Assembly (NCBI RefSeq): GCF_003027925.1
Contig: NZ_PYPS01000002.1
Coordinates: 124,001-188,000, forward strand
Length of the DNA stretch: 64,000 nt
Origin: Micromonospora sp. RP3T
GTDB lineage: Bacteria > Actinomycetota > Actinomycetes > Mycobacteriales > Micromonosporaceae
Direction of reading: 5' to 3'
Of the stretch, positions 27,395 through 36,059 are shown one piece after another; within the stretch, counting starts at the first letter, position 1, and each line of letters opens with the position of its first letter. A program made the position numbers and the translations under genes. Below the pieces are notes generated by a model. It did no database searches and was not told the origin of the DNA. It saw only the letters and a program-made list of their open reading frames with translations.

Positions 27395-30300
27395 GCGAGC
27401 GGATCCTGGTCGACCGGCTCGCGCTCTTCCAGGCCGAGCAGACCACTTTCTGGGCCGGCGGCCTGCAGCACAGCCGGGCCGTTCTGGTCGCGGGTGAGAT
27501 CGATCCGGCCACCGTGGCTGCGGCGTGTGCCGGCCTGCGCCGTCGCCACGCCGCGCTGCGGCAGCGCTTCGATGACGCCGGCGGCGAGCCGCGCCTGGTC
27601 CCGGACGACGGCGGGCCACCGGAGGTCGTCGCCGGCGCCACGCGACCGCTGGCCACCGCGCTCGCCGCGGCCGCGGCGGACGCGAGCCGTCGGTTCGATC
27701 TGCGCGCGCGACCCGGGTTCCGGGTCGGCGTGTACCCGGTGGAGGACGGCCGGACGCTTGTGGTCCTGACCCTGCACGCCGCGGTGGGCGGCCGATCCGC
27801 GGCGGCACGCCTGCTGCGGGAGCTGGGCGGTCAGCCGGCGGCGCCCCTCGCCGTGCCGGAGGACGGCCCGACCGCCATCGAGCCGCGTCAGCCGATCACG
27901 TGGCCCACCAGCCGCGGGCCCGGACGCAGCCGGGGCCGGTCGATCACGGCGGCGTGGTCGTTGGGGGAGAGCGACACCGCGCTCCTGCACCGGTTCGCCG
28001 CCGACGTGGGCGTTCCGGTCGCCTCGGTCCTGCGGTGCGCCCTGCGCGTGCTTCTCTTCCGCGAGACCGGCGAGCGCGACATCCTGATCGGCTCGCCCCG
28101 GGCCGGCCACCCCGGCGAGGCCGTCGTCACACCCGAGGACATCCAGATCCTCCCGTACGTCCTCGGCCCGCGGATCCCGTGTGCCGACGCGGTCCGGGCC
28201 GAACACGCGGCGGCGGCCCACCCGATCCGCCACCCCGACGCCCTGGACCTGTTGCTGTCCCGAGCATCGCGGCCGGATCGGCACGCCGGGGCCGAACTCC
28301 AGGTCGGCTTCCGGTTCGACCCCGACCCCGGGCCGGCGACCTGGGCCGGCCGGGAGGCGTGCGACGTCGACCTGCCGGCCGCGCACTCGCCGTACGAGCT
28401 CGAGGTCGAGGTCGCCCCGCGGGGCGGCCTGATCGTCGGGGCGTGGCGCGGTGCGGTCGGGTTGTTCGACGAGCAGACCCTGGAGCGGATGGGACGCAGC
28501 TACACCACCCTGATCCGGGACCTGGTCAGGGGCTCGGCCGCGCCGATCGGCGACCTTGACGTGATCCACCCGGACGACCGGGCGCGATTGGCGGCGTGGG
28601 AGGCGCCGACCCCGTCCGTCAGCGGCGGCCACACCGTGGTCGACCTGGTCGGCGAGTGGATCGGCCGGACGCCCGGCGAGCCGGCGGTGATCCTGGGCGA
28701 CGCCGTCCGCACCTACCGGGAGCTGGACGACGCGGCGAGCCGGATCGCCGCCGGGCTGCGGGCGCTGGAGCTCCCACCCGCGTCGCCGGTCGGCATCCTC
28801 GTGGCCCGCCGGGTCGAGCTGCCGGCGATCCTGCTCGGCGTCGCCCGGGCCGGCCGGGCCGCGGTGCCGATGGATCCGAGCCACCCGGTCGAGCGTCTGG
28901 CCCATATCGTCGGCGACAGCGGATGCGGGGCGGTGATCGGCGACGGTGCGCTGCCCGACGACCAGGTGAGCGCGCTCGGTGCTCCCGTGATCCCGTTGTC
29001 CGGCCTGCTGGCGGCCGACCCGGAGCCGGACGGAGGACGGCCCCACCCGGAATCGCTCGCGTACGTGCTCTACACCTCGGGGTCGACCGGCCGTCCCAAG
29101 GGCGTCGGGGTGACCCACCGCGGCCTGGCCAACTGCCTGGTGGCCACCCGGGAACTGCTCGACTTCCGGCCCGGACGGTCGTTGCTGGCGGTGACCACGA
29201 TCTCCTTCGACATCGCGATGCTGGAGTTGTATCTCGCGCTGACCAGCGGCGGGCGGACGATCCTGGCCACCACCGCCCAGGCTCGCAGCGGCTCGCAGTT
29301 GCAGGTCGTGCTGGCCCGTCATCGGCCCGACATCATGCAGGCCACGCCGATGACGTGGCACATCCTGTTCGCCACCGGCTGGCCGGGGGACCCGGGGCTG
29401 ACCGTGTCGTGCGGCGGCGACGTCGTCTCACCCGAACTGGCCAGCCGTCTGACCGCCTGCACCAAGGAGTTCTGGCACACGTACGGGCCCACCGAGGCCT
29501 CGATGTACGCCGTGTGCGAGCGGCTGCCGCGGGAGCCGCAGACGTCGGTCGTGCCGGTCGGCCGCCCGCTGCCCGGCGTGTGGCTGCGGATCCGCGACGC
29601 CGCGAACCGGCCGGTGCCGCCGGGCGTCATCGGTGAGCTGCACATCGGCGGTGCCGGTGTCGCGCGGGGCTATGTCGGCGCGCCCGGGCCGACCGCCGAG
29701 CGCTTCGTGCCCGACCCCACCGGTGCGGGCGGCCGGCTCTACCGCACCGGCGACCTGGCCCGGTGGCGCGCCGACGGCCGGCTGGAACTGCGGGGGCGCA
29801 ACGATCGCCAGGTCAAGATCCGTGGACATCGGATCGAGCCGGACGAGATCGAGAGCGTCCTCGGCCGCCACCCCGAGATCGCGTATGCCGCTATCGTGGT
29901 GACCGGCCACGACAGCGGCAGCAAACGCATCGTGGCGTTCCTCCAGCCCCGGCAACCGGAGCCCGGCCCGGACCTGGTGACCCGGGTCGCGGCGCACGCC
30001 CGGCAGGCGCTACCGAGATACATGATGCCGTCCTCGTACGCGCTGATGAGCGCGATGCCGCTGACCAGCACCGGGAAGGTCGACCGAACGGCCCTGGCCC
30101 GGATCCGGCCCCCACAGCCGAACGGCGCCGCGGATGACCGCGAGGTCCCGCCCCGGCGGGAACCGCTGGCTGCCGGCGTCCGGCCGCTGCGCTGGACCGG
30201 CCGCGAGGACCGGCCCGCTCTGGCGTTGCTGGGCGGCGACACGGCTTGGCCGGCCCCGGCCGTGGCCGAGTTCGAGCGCTGGTTCCGGGTCGCGATTCTC

Positions 30301-30633
30301 GACGTCTCCGGTTGCCGCGCGCGGGACGTGGCCGCTCGGCTGGCCACCCACGAAGCGCCGGGCGCCGCCGTGGTGCTGGCCCGGGGCGATCTGGCCGCGA
30401 TGGCGGTCGAGGCGGCCGAAGACCTGCGTGAGCACATCGGCGTCGCGCCGAAAGTACTGGCGGTGGAGCCGACGGGACCGGCCACACCGGAGCACCGCCC
30501 ACACACGATCATCAGCCGCCACCCCGAGCTGCTGCGCGAGTGGCGGGACACCAACCTCGTCCTGCTGGCCCTGGACCCCGGCGCGGCGATGGACTGGTCG
30601 CTCCTGGCGTCCGCGGTCGCCGGGACGGGCTGA
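27391..30633 (+). CDS. NRPS: degenerate condensation domain, adenylation domain, TE-like tail
   Basis: 1080 residues. Residues 1-390 form a condensation-type domain whose HHxxxDG motif is LHAAVGG (H129 kept, Asp replaced by G133), so condensation activity is doubtful. The adenylation domain spans about 415-910, with [44 protein letters not shown] and STGKVDR. By-eye specificity residues are D-I-L-Q-S-G-T-M-Y; the first four resemble glycine-type codes, which is not enough for assignment. No carrier domain follows. The last 135 residues look like a degraded thioesterase-type alpha/beta fold (VVLARGDLAAMA in place of GHSxGG). It probably activates the amino acid made by the upstream pair and loads a carrier in trans, such as T1 or T2 of the other NRPS. 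Confidence 0.88.
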   Translation: MSERILVDRLALFQAEQTTFWAGGLQHSRAVLVAGEIDPATVAAACAGLRRRHAALRQRFDDAGGEPRLVPDDGGPPEVVAGATRPLATALAAAAADASRRFDLRARPGFRVGVYPVEDGRTLVVLTLHAAVGGRSAAARLLRELGGQPAAPLAVPEDGPTAIEPRQPITWPTSRGPGRSRGRSITAAWSLGESDTALLHRFAADVGVPVASVLRCALRVLLFRETGERDILIGSPRAGHPGEAVVTPEDIQILPYVLGPRIPCADAVRAEHAAAAHPIRHPDALDLLLSRASRPDRHAGAELQVGFRFDPDPGPATWAGREACDVDLPAAHSPYELEVEVAPRGGLIVGAWRGAVGLFDEQTLERMGRSYTTLIRDLVRGSAAPIGDLDVIHPDDRARLAAWEAPTPSVSGGHTVVDLVGEWIGRTPGEPAVILGDAVRTYRELDDAASRIAAGLRALELPPASPVGILVARRVELPAILLGVARAGRAAVPMDPSHPVERLAHIVGDSGCGAVIGDGALPDDQVSALGAPVIPLSGLLAADPEPDGGRPHPESLAYVLYTSGSTGRPKGVGVTHRGLANCLVATRELLDFRPGRSLLAVTTISFDIAMLELYLALTSGGRTILATTAQARSGSQLQVVLARHRPDIMQATPMTWHILFATGWPGDPGLTVSCGGDVVSPELASRLTACTKEFWHTYGPTEASMYAVCERLPREPQTSVVPVGRPLPGVWLRIRDAANRPVPPGVIGELHIGGAGVARGYVGAPGPTAERFVPDPTGAGGRLYRTGDLARWRADGRLELRGRNDRQVKIRGHRIEPDEIESVLGRHPEIAYAAIVVTGHDSGSKRIVAFLQPRQPEPGPDLVTRVAAHARQALPRYMMPSSYALMSAMPLTSTGKVDRTALARIRPPQPNGAADDREVPPRREPLAAGVRPLRWTGREDRPALALLGGDTAWPAPAVAEFERWFRVAILDVSGCRARDVAARLATHEAPGAAVVLARGDLAAMAVEAAEDLREHIGVAPKVLAVEPTGPATPEHRPHTIISRHPELLREWRDTNLVLLALDPGAAMDWSLLASAVAGTG

Positions 30634-30686
30634 CGCCCGGCCCGGGTGGGCAAGGCCGAAGTGGGCAGGCCCAGCCCGGCCGGGCG
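30634..30686. terminator. GC-rich hairpin after the first NRPS gene
   Basis: Imperfect inverted repeat beginning right after the stop: CGCCCGGCCCGGGTGGG and a matching CCCAGCCCGGCCGGGCG with one local mismatch block. It could terminate or attenuate transcription before the monooxygenase gene on the same strand. Confidence 0.55.
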
Positions 30687-30739
30687 ACGGTGAGACTCGC
30701 CCCGTGACCCGGTCACTACTACACAGGGATGGATCATCA

Positions 30740-31975
30740 ATGACCGCGAACACAGACACCGCCGAACGTCACGCCCCCGCCTCCTCCGAAACCCCTGTCA
30801 CCGCGGACCAGATGATCGCGCGTGCCGAGGCGATGGTCCCCGAGCTCATCGAGCGGCAGGCCGAGACGGAGGCCCGCGGCTTCTACGCCGAGGACACCCA
30901 CGAGCGCTTCGCCCGCAACGGCTTCTACCGCATCCTGGTGCCGCGCCGGTACGGCGGTCACGAGCTCGGGATCGACACCTTCTTCCGGGTCTGCGTCACC
31001 TTGGCGCGCGGCTGCGGCTCGACCGGCTGGATGTTCGGCCTCGGGACCTCGCACGGGCAGGTCGCCGCCTCCATCTTCGGCGAACGGGCACAGGAGGAGA
31101 TGTTCGCCGGCGGCGACTTCATCTGCCCCGGCACGGCCATCCCCAGGGGCACGGCGGTGCCCGCGGCCGGCGGCGGCTGGACGGTCAACGGCACCTGGCC
31201 GTACTGCTCCGGATCGCCGTACGGGACGCACTTCATGGGACACGCGATGCTGCCCGCCGAGGACGGGAAGCCGCCCACCCAGCTGCTGTTCGTCGCCCCG
31301 CGCAGCCAGTGGGAGCGGCTGGACGACTGGGGACAGCAGTTGGGCATGCGGGGCAGCGGCTCGCACGGCATCACGATGGAGAACGTCCACATCCCGCCGC
31401 ACCTGGGACTGCCCGGCGTGCAGCTGGTCCAGTACGACGCGACGGCGGGCACCCCGGGGCGGACCCTGCACGGCAATCCGGAGTACGGCGGCGGCCCGCT
31501 CTCGTTCATCAACTTCCTCAACTGCTCGATAATGGTGGGCATGGCGCAGGGAGCGCTCGACGCGTACGAGCATCTGCTGCGCGAGCGCACGACGCTGGTC
31601 CCGCCGGTGGTGCCCCGCTATCTGGATCCGGACTATCAGGTCTGGTACGGCGAAGCCGTGGGCATGATCGGCACCGCCGAGGCCGCGCTGATGAACGGCG
31701 TCCAGCAGTGGCATGACGCGGCCGTCCGAGGACCGTCCGCGGTTACCCCGGACCTGGACCTGCGCCTCTCGGCCATCAGCCGGCACGTCGCCACGATCGC
31801 CTGGTCGGCGGTGGACCAGATCATCCTGCCCACCGCCGGATCGAGTGCGATCAAGCACGGCGAACGCCTGGAGCGCGTGTGGCGGGACCTGTCCACGCTG
31901 CGCACCCACGCCGGCCTGTCGATCCTGCTGCCCACGATCGCCATGCGCGAGCTCGCCAAGAGCGTCGTCAGCTGA
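30740..31975 (+). CDS. Flavin-dependent monooxygenase of acyl-CoA dehydrogenase fold
   Basis: 411 residues from ATG 30740. Acyl-CoA-dehydrogenase-type fold: ERFARNGFYRILVPRRYGG at the N-terminus, GCGSTGWMFGLGTSH, the central beta domain (NGTWPYCSGSPYGTHF) and a C-terminal helical bundle. This resembles the oxygenase components of two-component phenol or aromatic hydroxylases (HsaA/HpaH-type) rather than true dehydrogenases, because it lacks the catalytic Glu context and sits with flavin reductases (12567, 55250). Hydroxylation of the aromatic or amino-acid side group on a carrier protein is the likely role. Confidence 0.87.
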   Translation: MTANTDTAERHAPASSETPVTADQMIARAEAMVPELIERQAETEARGFYAEDTHERFARNGFYRILVPRRYGGHELGIDTFFRVCVTLARGCGSTGWMFGLGTSHGQVAASIFGERAQEEMFAGGDFICPGTAIPRGTAVPAAGGGWTVNGTWPYCSGSPYGTHFMGHAMLPAEDGKPPTQLLFVAPRSQWERLDDWGQQLGMRGSGSHGITMENVHIPPHLGLPGVQLVQYDATAGTPGRTLHGNPEYGGGPLSFINFLNCSIMVGMAQGALDAYEHLLRERTTLVPPVVPRYLDPDYQVWYGEAVGMIGTAEAALMNGVQQWHDAAVRGPSAVTPDLDLRLSAISRHVATIAWSAVDQIILPTAGSSAIKHGERLERVWRDLSTLRTHAGLSILLPTIAMRELAKSVVS

Positions 31976-32010
31976 TCCCCCTTTCACACCGACGCGCGGA
32001 AAGAGATGCC

Positions 32011-32220
32011 ATGACGAACCCGTTCGAGGACACCGACGCGCAGTACCTCGTGCTCGTGAACGACGAGGGTCAGCACAGCCTGTGGCCGGCGACCATCGAC
32101 GTGCCCCAGGGCTGGGCCACGGCGTACGGGGCGGACTCACGTGCCGGCTGCCTGCAGTACGTGGAGGAGCACTGGACCGACATGCGGCCCAAGAGCCTCA
32201 TCGACGCCGAGCGTGGCTGA
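32011..32220 (+). CDS. MbtH-like NRPS partner protein
   Basis: 69 residues from ATG 32011. It has the MbtH signature NDEGQHSLWP followed by GWATAYGADSRAGCLQYVEEHW and TDMRPKSL. MbtH proteins bind adenylation domains and are often needed for their activity or solubility. It follows the monooxygenase by 35 bases. It should assist one or more of the adenylation domains at 27391 and 38561. It sits directly upstream of the decayed NRPS module, which suggests it was once the first gene of an intact MbtH-NRPS pair. Confidence 0.95.
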   Translation: MTNPFEDTDAQYLVLVNDEGQHSLWPATIDVPQGWATAYGADSRAGCLQYVEEHWTDMRPKSLIDAERG

Positions 32221-32324
32221 GCGGAGGAGTCGTGCCGACGCCCAGCGGTGATCGGTAGCCGCGCGGCGAGCGCCGCACGGCGCAGGCGGCCCGCACACCG
32301 GACGCGGTAGCGGCGGTGTGCGGG

Positions 32325-32960
32325 GCGCTGTTGCTGTCGTAGGTGGACCGGGCCCGAGGGCGACCCGCAACGTCCCGTACGCCCGGCGGCTGCCGGTGAG
32401 CTGGACCCGGCAGCCCCGGCGGCGGCGCCACGCGACGTGGTGGTCCGGCACGGGCGCTGCGTACCGGGTTCGCGGTCGCCGACGAGCCGCCGTACCAGCA
32501 GGCGTGGACGTGTCGGGGGCGGTGCCGTGCGTGACGGTCGCCGTCACCGGTCCCGCCGGTGCGCCGGTGCTGCTCGGCCGGGCCGCACGGCACGTGGCCG
32601 GACTGGCGGACGAGCTGCCGGTGCGGGCGGGGCGGCTCCGGCTCGGGCCGGCGGCTACCTGATCCGGCGCGGCCTGACGGGCCGAGCGGTTCGTGGCGTG
32701 CCCGATCCGGGCCGCGGAACTGACGGACCGCACGGGCGACCCGGGGCAGTGGACCGTTGACGGCGTTCCGTCCTCGTGGGCCGCACCGACCACCAGGTGA
32801 CGGTCCGCGGCTGCCGGGTCGGGTTCGGCGAGATCGAGGCACCGCTGATCGCGCAGCCCGGCGTCGGCCAGGTCGCGGTGCCGGCCCGGACCGGCCCGGC
32901 GGCCGCCACCTGGTCGACCATCCGGCGCCGGCGCCGGGCGGCCGGGTCGATCCGGTGCCC
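32325..32960 (+). pseudogene. Decayed NRPS C-A module
   Basis: The nucleotide sequence can be laid on the intact NRPS at 38561. About 32335-32635 matches its condensation domain around 40470-40780, including the GCGACGTGGTGGTCCGGCAC and TTCGCGGTCGCCGACGAG stretches. It then jumps directly to the second adenylation domain (ERFVACP, then GRTDHQVTVRG and GEIEAPLIAQPGVGQV, then GGRVDPV). More than 2 kb between the two is missing, including all adenylation core motifs, and several single-base frameshifts break the frame. It is a clear remnant that cannot make a functional enzyme. It ends just before the convergent aminotransferase, as the intact NRPS ends beside a decayed aminotransferase. Confidence 0.88.
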
Positions 32961-32971
32961 AAAAGCCGGGG

Positions 32972-34174
32972 TCAGGCCGCGCCGAGGTAGGCGCCGAGAC
33001 GGCGGACGCCCTCGGCCACGGTCTCGTCGTCCTTCGCGAACGCGATCCGGATCTGCGGCGCGCCGGCCCGGTCGGCGGAGCCGTAGAAGCAGTGGCCGGG
33101 CACGACGCCGACGCCGCCCTCGTGCAGCAGTCGGCTCGCGATCTCGTCCTCGCTCTCGCCGGGACGCGCGAACGCCGAGGCGTCGCACATGACGTAGTAG
33201 GCGCCGGCCGGATGCTCGAACGCGACGCCGCACTTCTCGAGCCCGGTCACCAGGATGTCCCGACGCCGCCCGTACACGGCACGCAGTTCCTCGAAATAGT
33301 CCCCCGGCAACGAGAGCGCCACCGCCCCGGCCGCCTGGAACGGCGTCGGGGCGGCGATCGTCAGGAAGTCGTGCACCCGGGCGACGTGCTCCATGAGGTG
33401 CGCCGGCCCGGTCACCCAGCCGACCCGCCAGCCGGTGACGGAGAACATCTTCGACAGCGCGTTGACCGTGATGGACTGCTGATCCATGCCCGGGACGTCG
33501 GCGATCCGGGCCGGCCGCTCGGCCGTGAAGTAGAGCTCGTCGTAGATGGCGTCGTGGATCGCGACGATGCCGAGGCGCAGGCACACGTCGGCCAGGCCCT
33601 GCATCTCCGCGGCCGAGAACACCCGGCCGGTGGGGTTGTGCGGCGAGTTCAGGACGACCGCGCGGGTGTTGCGGTCGGCGACGGCGGCCACGGCGGCCGG
33701 ATCGAGCTGCCAGTCCGGGCCGCTCAGCCGCACGTAGCGGGGCTCCACGCCGATCAGCCGGAGGTTGACCGTGTACGACTCGTACGCGGGCTCGATGACG
33801 ACGACGTTGGACCCGCGCTCGGCCACGGCCATCAGCGCGGCCAGCATGCCCTCGGTCGCCCCGCACGTCACACAGATCTGCGTCTCGGGGTCGTACGGCT
33901 CCGGCAGGCCCCAGCGGTGCTGCTCGAACCCGCTGATCGCCTGCAGGAACGGCCAGCTGCCGCGCGGCGAGGTGTACTGGTTGTCGTTCGATCGGATGGC
34001 GGCGACGGCTGCCTCCTCCAGGGCCAGGGGCAGCGGATAGGTCGGGATCCCCTGGGACAGGTTGACGGCGTTCGCGGCCAGGCAGGCGCGTGTCATCCCG
34101 CGGATCACCGACTCACCGGCCGGAATGTTCGCGGGTGCCCTGACCACGTGCCGCAGGTCCGGCGTGACCGACAT
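32972..34174 (-). CDS. PLP-dependent class I/II aminotransferase
   Basis: 400 residues, complete. Features: NLSQGIPTYPLPLALEEA, QYTSPRGSWPFLQAISGF, CVTCGATEGMLAALMAVA, VLNSPHNPTGRVFSAAEM, and the PLP lysine in NALSKMFSVTGWRVGWV; C-terminus IRIAFAKDDETVAEGVRRL. It resembles aspartate/aromatic aminotransferases of the methionine/kynurenine group. It is 12 bases downstream of the radical SAM gene on the same strand and most likely belongs to the same amino-acid-forming step. A decayed paralogue lies at 43670-44400. The substrate is unknown. Confidence 0.92.
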   Translation of the reverse strand: MSVTPDLRHVVRAPANIPAGESVIRGMTRACLAANAVNLSQGIPTYPLPLALEEAAVAAIRSNDNQYTSPRGSWPFLQAISGFEQHRWGLPEPYDPETQICVTCGATEGMLAALMAVAERGSNVVVIEPAYESYTVNLRLIGVEPRYVRLSGPDWQLDPAAVAAVADRNTRAVVLNSPHNPTGRVFSAAEMQGLADVCLRLGIVAIHDAIYDELYFTAERPARIADVPGMDQQSITVNALSKMFSVTGWRVGWVTGPAHLMEHVARVHDFLTIAAPTPFQAAGAVALSLPGDYFEELRAVYGRRRDILVTGLEKCGVAFEHPAGAYYVMCDASAFARPGESEDEIASRLLHEGGVGVVPGHCFYGSADRAGAPQIRIAFAKDDETVAEGVRRLGAYLGAA

Positions 34175-34186
34175 GATCGATACCTC

Positions 34187-35857
34187 CTAGTCGAGCTGGT
34201 CGCAGATCTCGTCGAGGAGACGGTATTCCAGGGCTTCGTCCTCGTCCCGGCCGCCGAGCATGTAGTAGCCGAACTTCATGTGCTCCATGGGCCCGTTCAG
34301 CTCGATGATGCCGTTGCGCAGGTCGGAGATCGCGGCCTCGACGTCCTCGAGCTCGACCTCGGTGTTCTCGTGGACGTAGAGCGCGGTGAGCCGTCGCGCC
34401 GGCAGGATCTCGCCGTGCCAGGCGCGTACCTGGGGATGGGTGTTGTAGCTGTCCCAGTACATGCGCGAGCCGGGAATGATGCCGGGTGCCGCGACCGAGA
34501 TGCTGGTGATCAGGTCCTTGTACTCGGCGGCCATGGACAGCCAGCTGTCCACCTCGCCGCGCAGGTTCTTCATCGTCGTGCCGGGCAGGCCCATGATGCC
34601 CGAGGCGAACAGCTTGTAGTCGAGCGACCGGGCCAGCTCCAGTGCCTCCCCGATCCGTTCCGGGCCCTTGTTGATGCCCTTGGAGTCGGCCTTGAGCAGC
34701 TTCGGGTCGAACGCCTCGAGCCCCACGTTCCACGTACGCACGAAACCCTTGCACAACTCGGCGGAGTCGAGGAACTCGTACACCAACCCGTACGCGAGCA
34801 TGAAGCGCTGCTCCCGCAGGATCGGCGACGCGGCGCACGCTTCGGCCATGTCGTTGAGGTACGAGATGCTGCCGTCCCACTGCTCGCGGGAGAAGCCGAG
34901 CGTCGAGTCGCCGCACGCGTACACGTTCGCACCGATGTCCCCGACGATGGTCTCGAGCACCGGGATCGCCGCCGGGACGTCGACCGTCTTGGGCGTCAGG
35001 CCCTGGATCGAGCAGTGCATGCACCGTCGGCCCGGCCGTTTGCCCCACGTGCAGCCGCCGTCGAGCGGGACCGTGACCATGCGCTTGAGGTCGTAGTGCC
35101 TGGCGTACCAGACGTTGAACGCCGGGTCGTAGTGCTGCTCGAGCTTGTCCAGGATCAGCCGGTAGTCCGGCAGGATCCGTCGGTTCAGCGGGAACGTGCT
35201 CGCCTCCTGGTTGACGACCTCGCCGCTGTTCGTCCGGTAGGCCAGCGACGGCACCTTCGTCAGGTCGATGCCGCCCTCCAGGTGGGTCAGCAGGCCCATG
35301 AGCGTGAACGGGCCGTTGTTGCCGGTGCTGACGAAGTCGACCAGGCGGCTGCCGTACTTGCCGGTCAGCGTCTCCTTGTACAGGATGCCGGCGTGGTCGT
35401 TGCCGAACACGACGACGGCCTTCGGGTTCACCCGCTTGATCTCGGCCGCCACGATCATCGCCCACAGCGTGGTGGCGGTGTAGACAGTGAAGGCCGCCAC
35501 GTCCGGCGGGTTCTCGTTGATCGCGGCCCGGACCTCCGGCCACGGCACGTGCGTCATGTCGATGTAGCGCCAGTCGGTGTCCGGGAACCACGCCTGCTGA
35601 TAGGTGATCATCTCGACCAGGCTGGCGTGCGGATACACCGATCCCTCGTTGCGGTAACGCTGCTCGGCGGTCAGTTCCGCGGCCATGACGTCGCCGGCGT
35701 TGTGGGCGTCGCGGTGCGCGGACGTGAGCGGCAGTCCGAAATACCAGACCGAGCCGATCCGGCGTAGCGGGTCCGGTGTTCCCCGGCGCGAGTAGTCCCA
35801 CTGGTAGCGAGGGTCGGCGCCGACGAGTTCTTGCAGGGGCTGAAGGCTCATCTTCAT
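34187..35857 (-). CDS. Radical SAM protein with unusual CX9CX2C cluster motif
   Basis: 556 residues. The start is ATG 35857 because GAAGG lies nine bases upstream; an earlier GTG would sit on that site. The N-terminal ~250 residues look like a cobalamin-binding-type Rossmann domain (VVVFGNDHAGILYK, FTVYTATTLWAMI), but the usual DxHxxG His is not clear. The Fe-S motif is C269-TWGKRPGRR-C279-MH-C282, nine residues between the first two cysteines instead of three. AYGLVYEFLD, GLEAFDPKLLKA and MGLPGTTMKNLRGEV follow as in other B12-radical SAM enzymes. It is divergent from a flavin monooxygenase and co-directional with an aminotransferase. C-methylation or rearrangement of an amino acid precursor is plausible. 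Confidence 0.87.
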   Translation of the reverse strand: MKMSLQPLQELVGADPRYQWDYSRRGTPDPLRRIGSVWYFGLPLTSAHRDAHNAGDVMAAELTAEQRYRNEGSVYPHASLVEMITYQQAWFPDTDWRYIDMTHVPWPEVRAAINENPPDVAAFTVYTATTLWAMIVAAEIKRVNPKAVVVFGNDHAGILYKETLTGKYGSRLVDFVSTGNNGPFTLMGLLTHLEGGIDLTKVPSLAYRTNSGEVVNQEASTFPLNRRILPDYRLILDKLEQHYDPAFNVWYARHYDLKRMVTVPLDGGCTWGKRPGRRCMHCSIQGLTPKTVDVPAAIPVLETIVGDIGANVYACGDSTLGFSREQWDGSISYLNDMAEACAASPILREQRFMLAYGLVYEFLDSAELCKGFVRTWNVGLEAFDPKLLKADSKGINKGPERIGEALELARSLDYKLFASGIMGLPGTTMKNLRGEVDSWLSMAAEYKDLITSISVAAPGIIPGSRMYWDSYNTHPQVRAWHGEILPARRLTALYVHENTEVELEDVEAAISDLRNGIIELNGPMEHMKFGYYMLGGRDEDEALEYRLLDEICDQLD

Positions 35858-36059
35858 GCTGGGCACCCTTCGTCCGGGGCCGTTCGCGGAAGAACTCCTC
35901 GCGTACTCATCGTCTCGATCTCCTTAGGGCTGACCACGGCCATCGTCGACATGGCGGGGAGCGCGGCGCCTCTCGCAACTTGCGGCGGGCTCGCCGGGAT
36001 TCGGCTCGGGGCACGATGGAAGTTGGCTCGGGTGATGCCCACGGACCGACCATGGGGCC
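35858..36059. promoter_or_regulatory. Divergent promoter region, radical SAM / flavin monooxygenase
   Basis: About 200 bases between divergent starts, so promoters for both directions are expected. No distinct repeat or clear consensus promoter was recognised. Confidence 0.4.
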
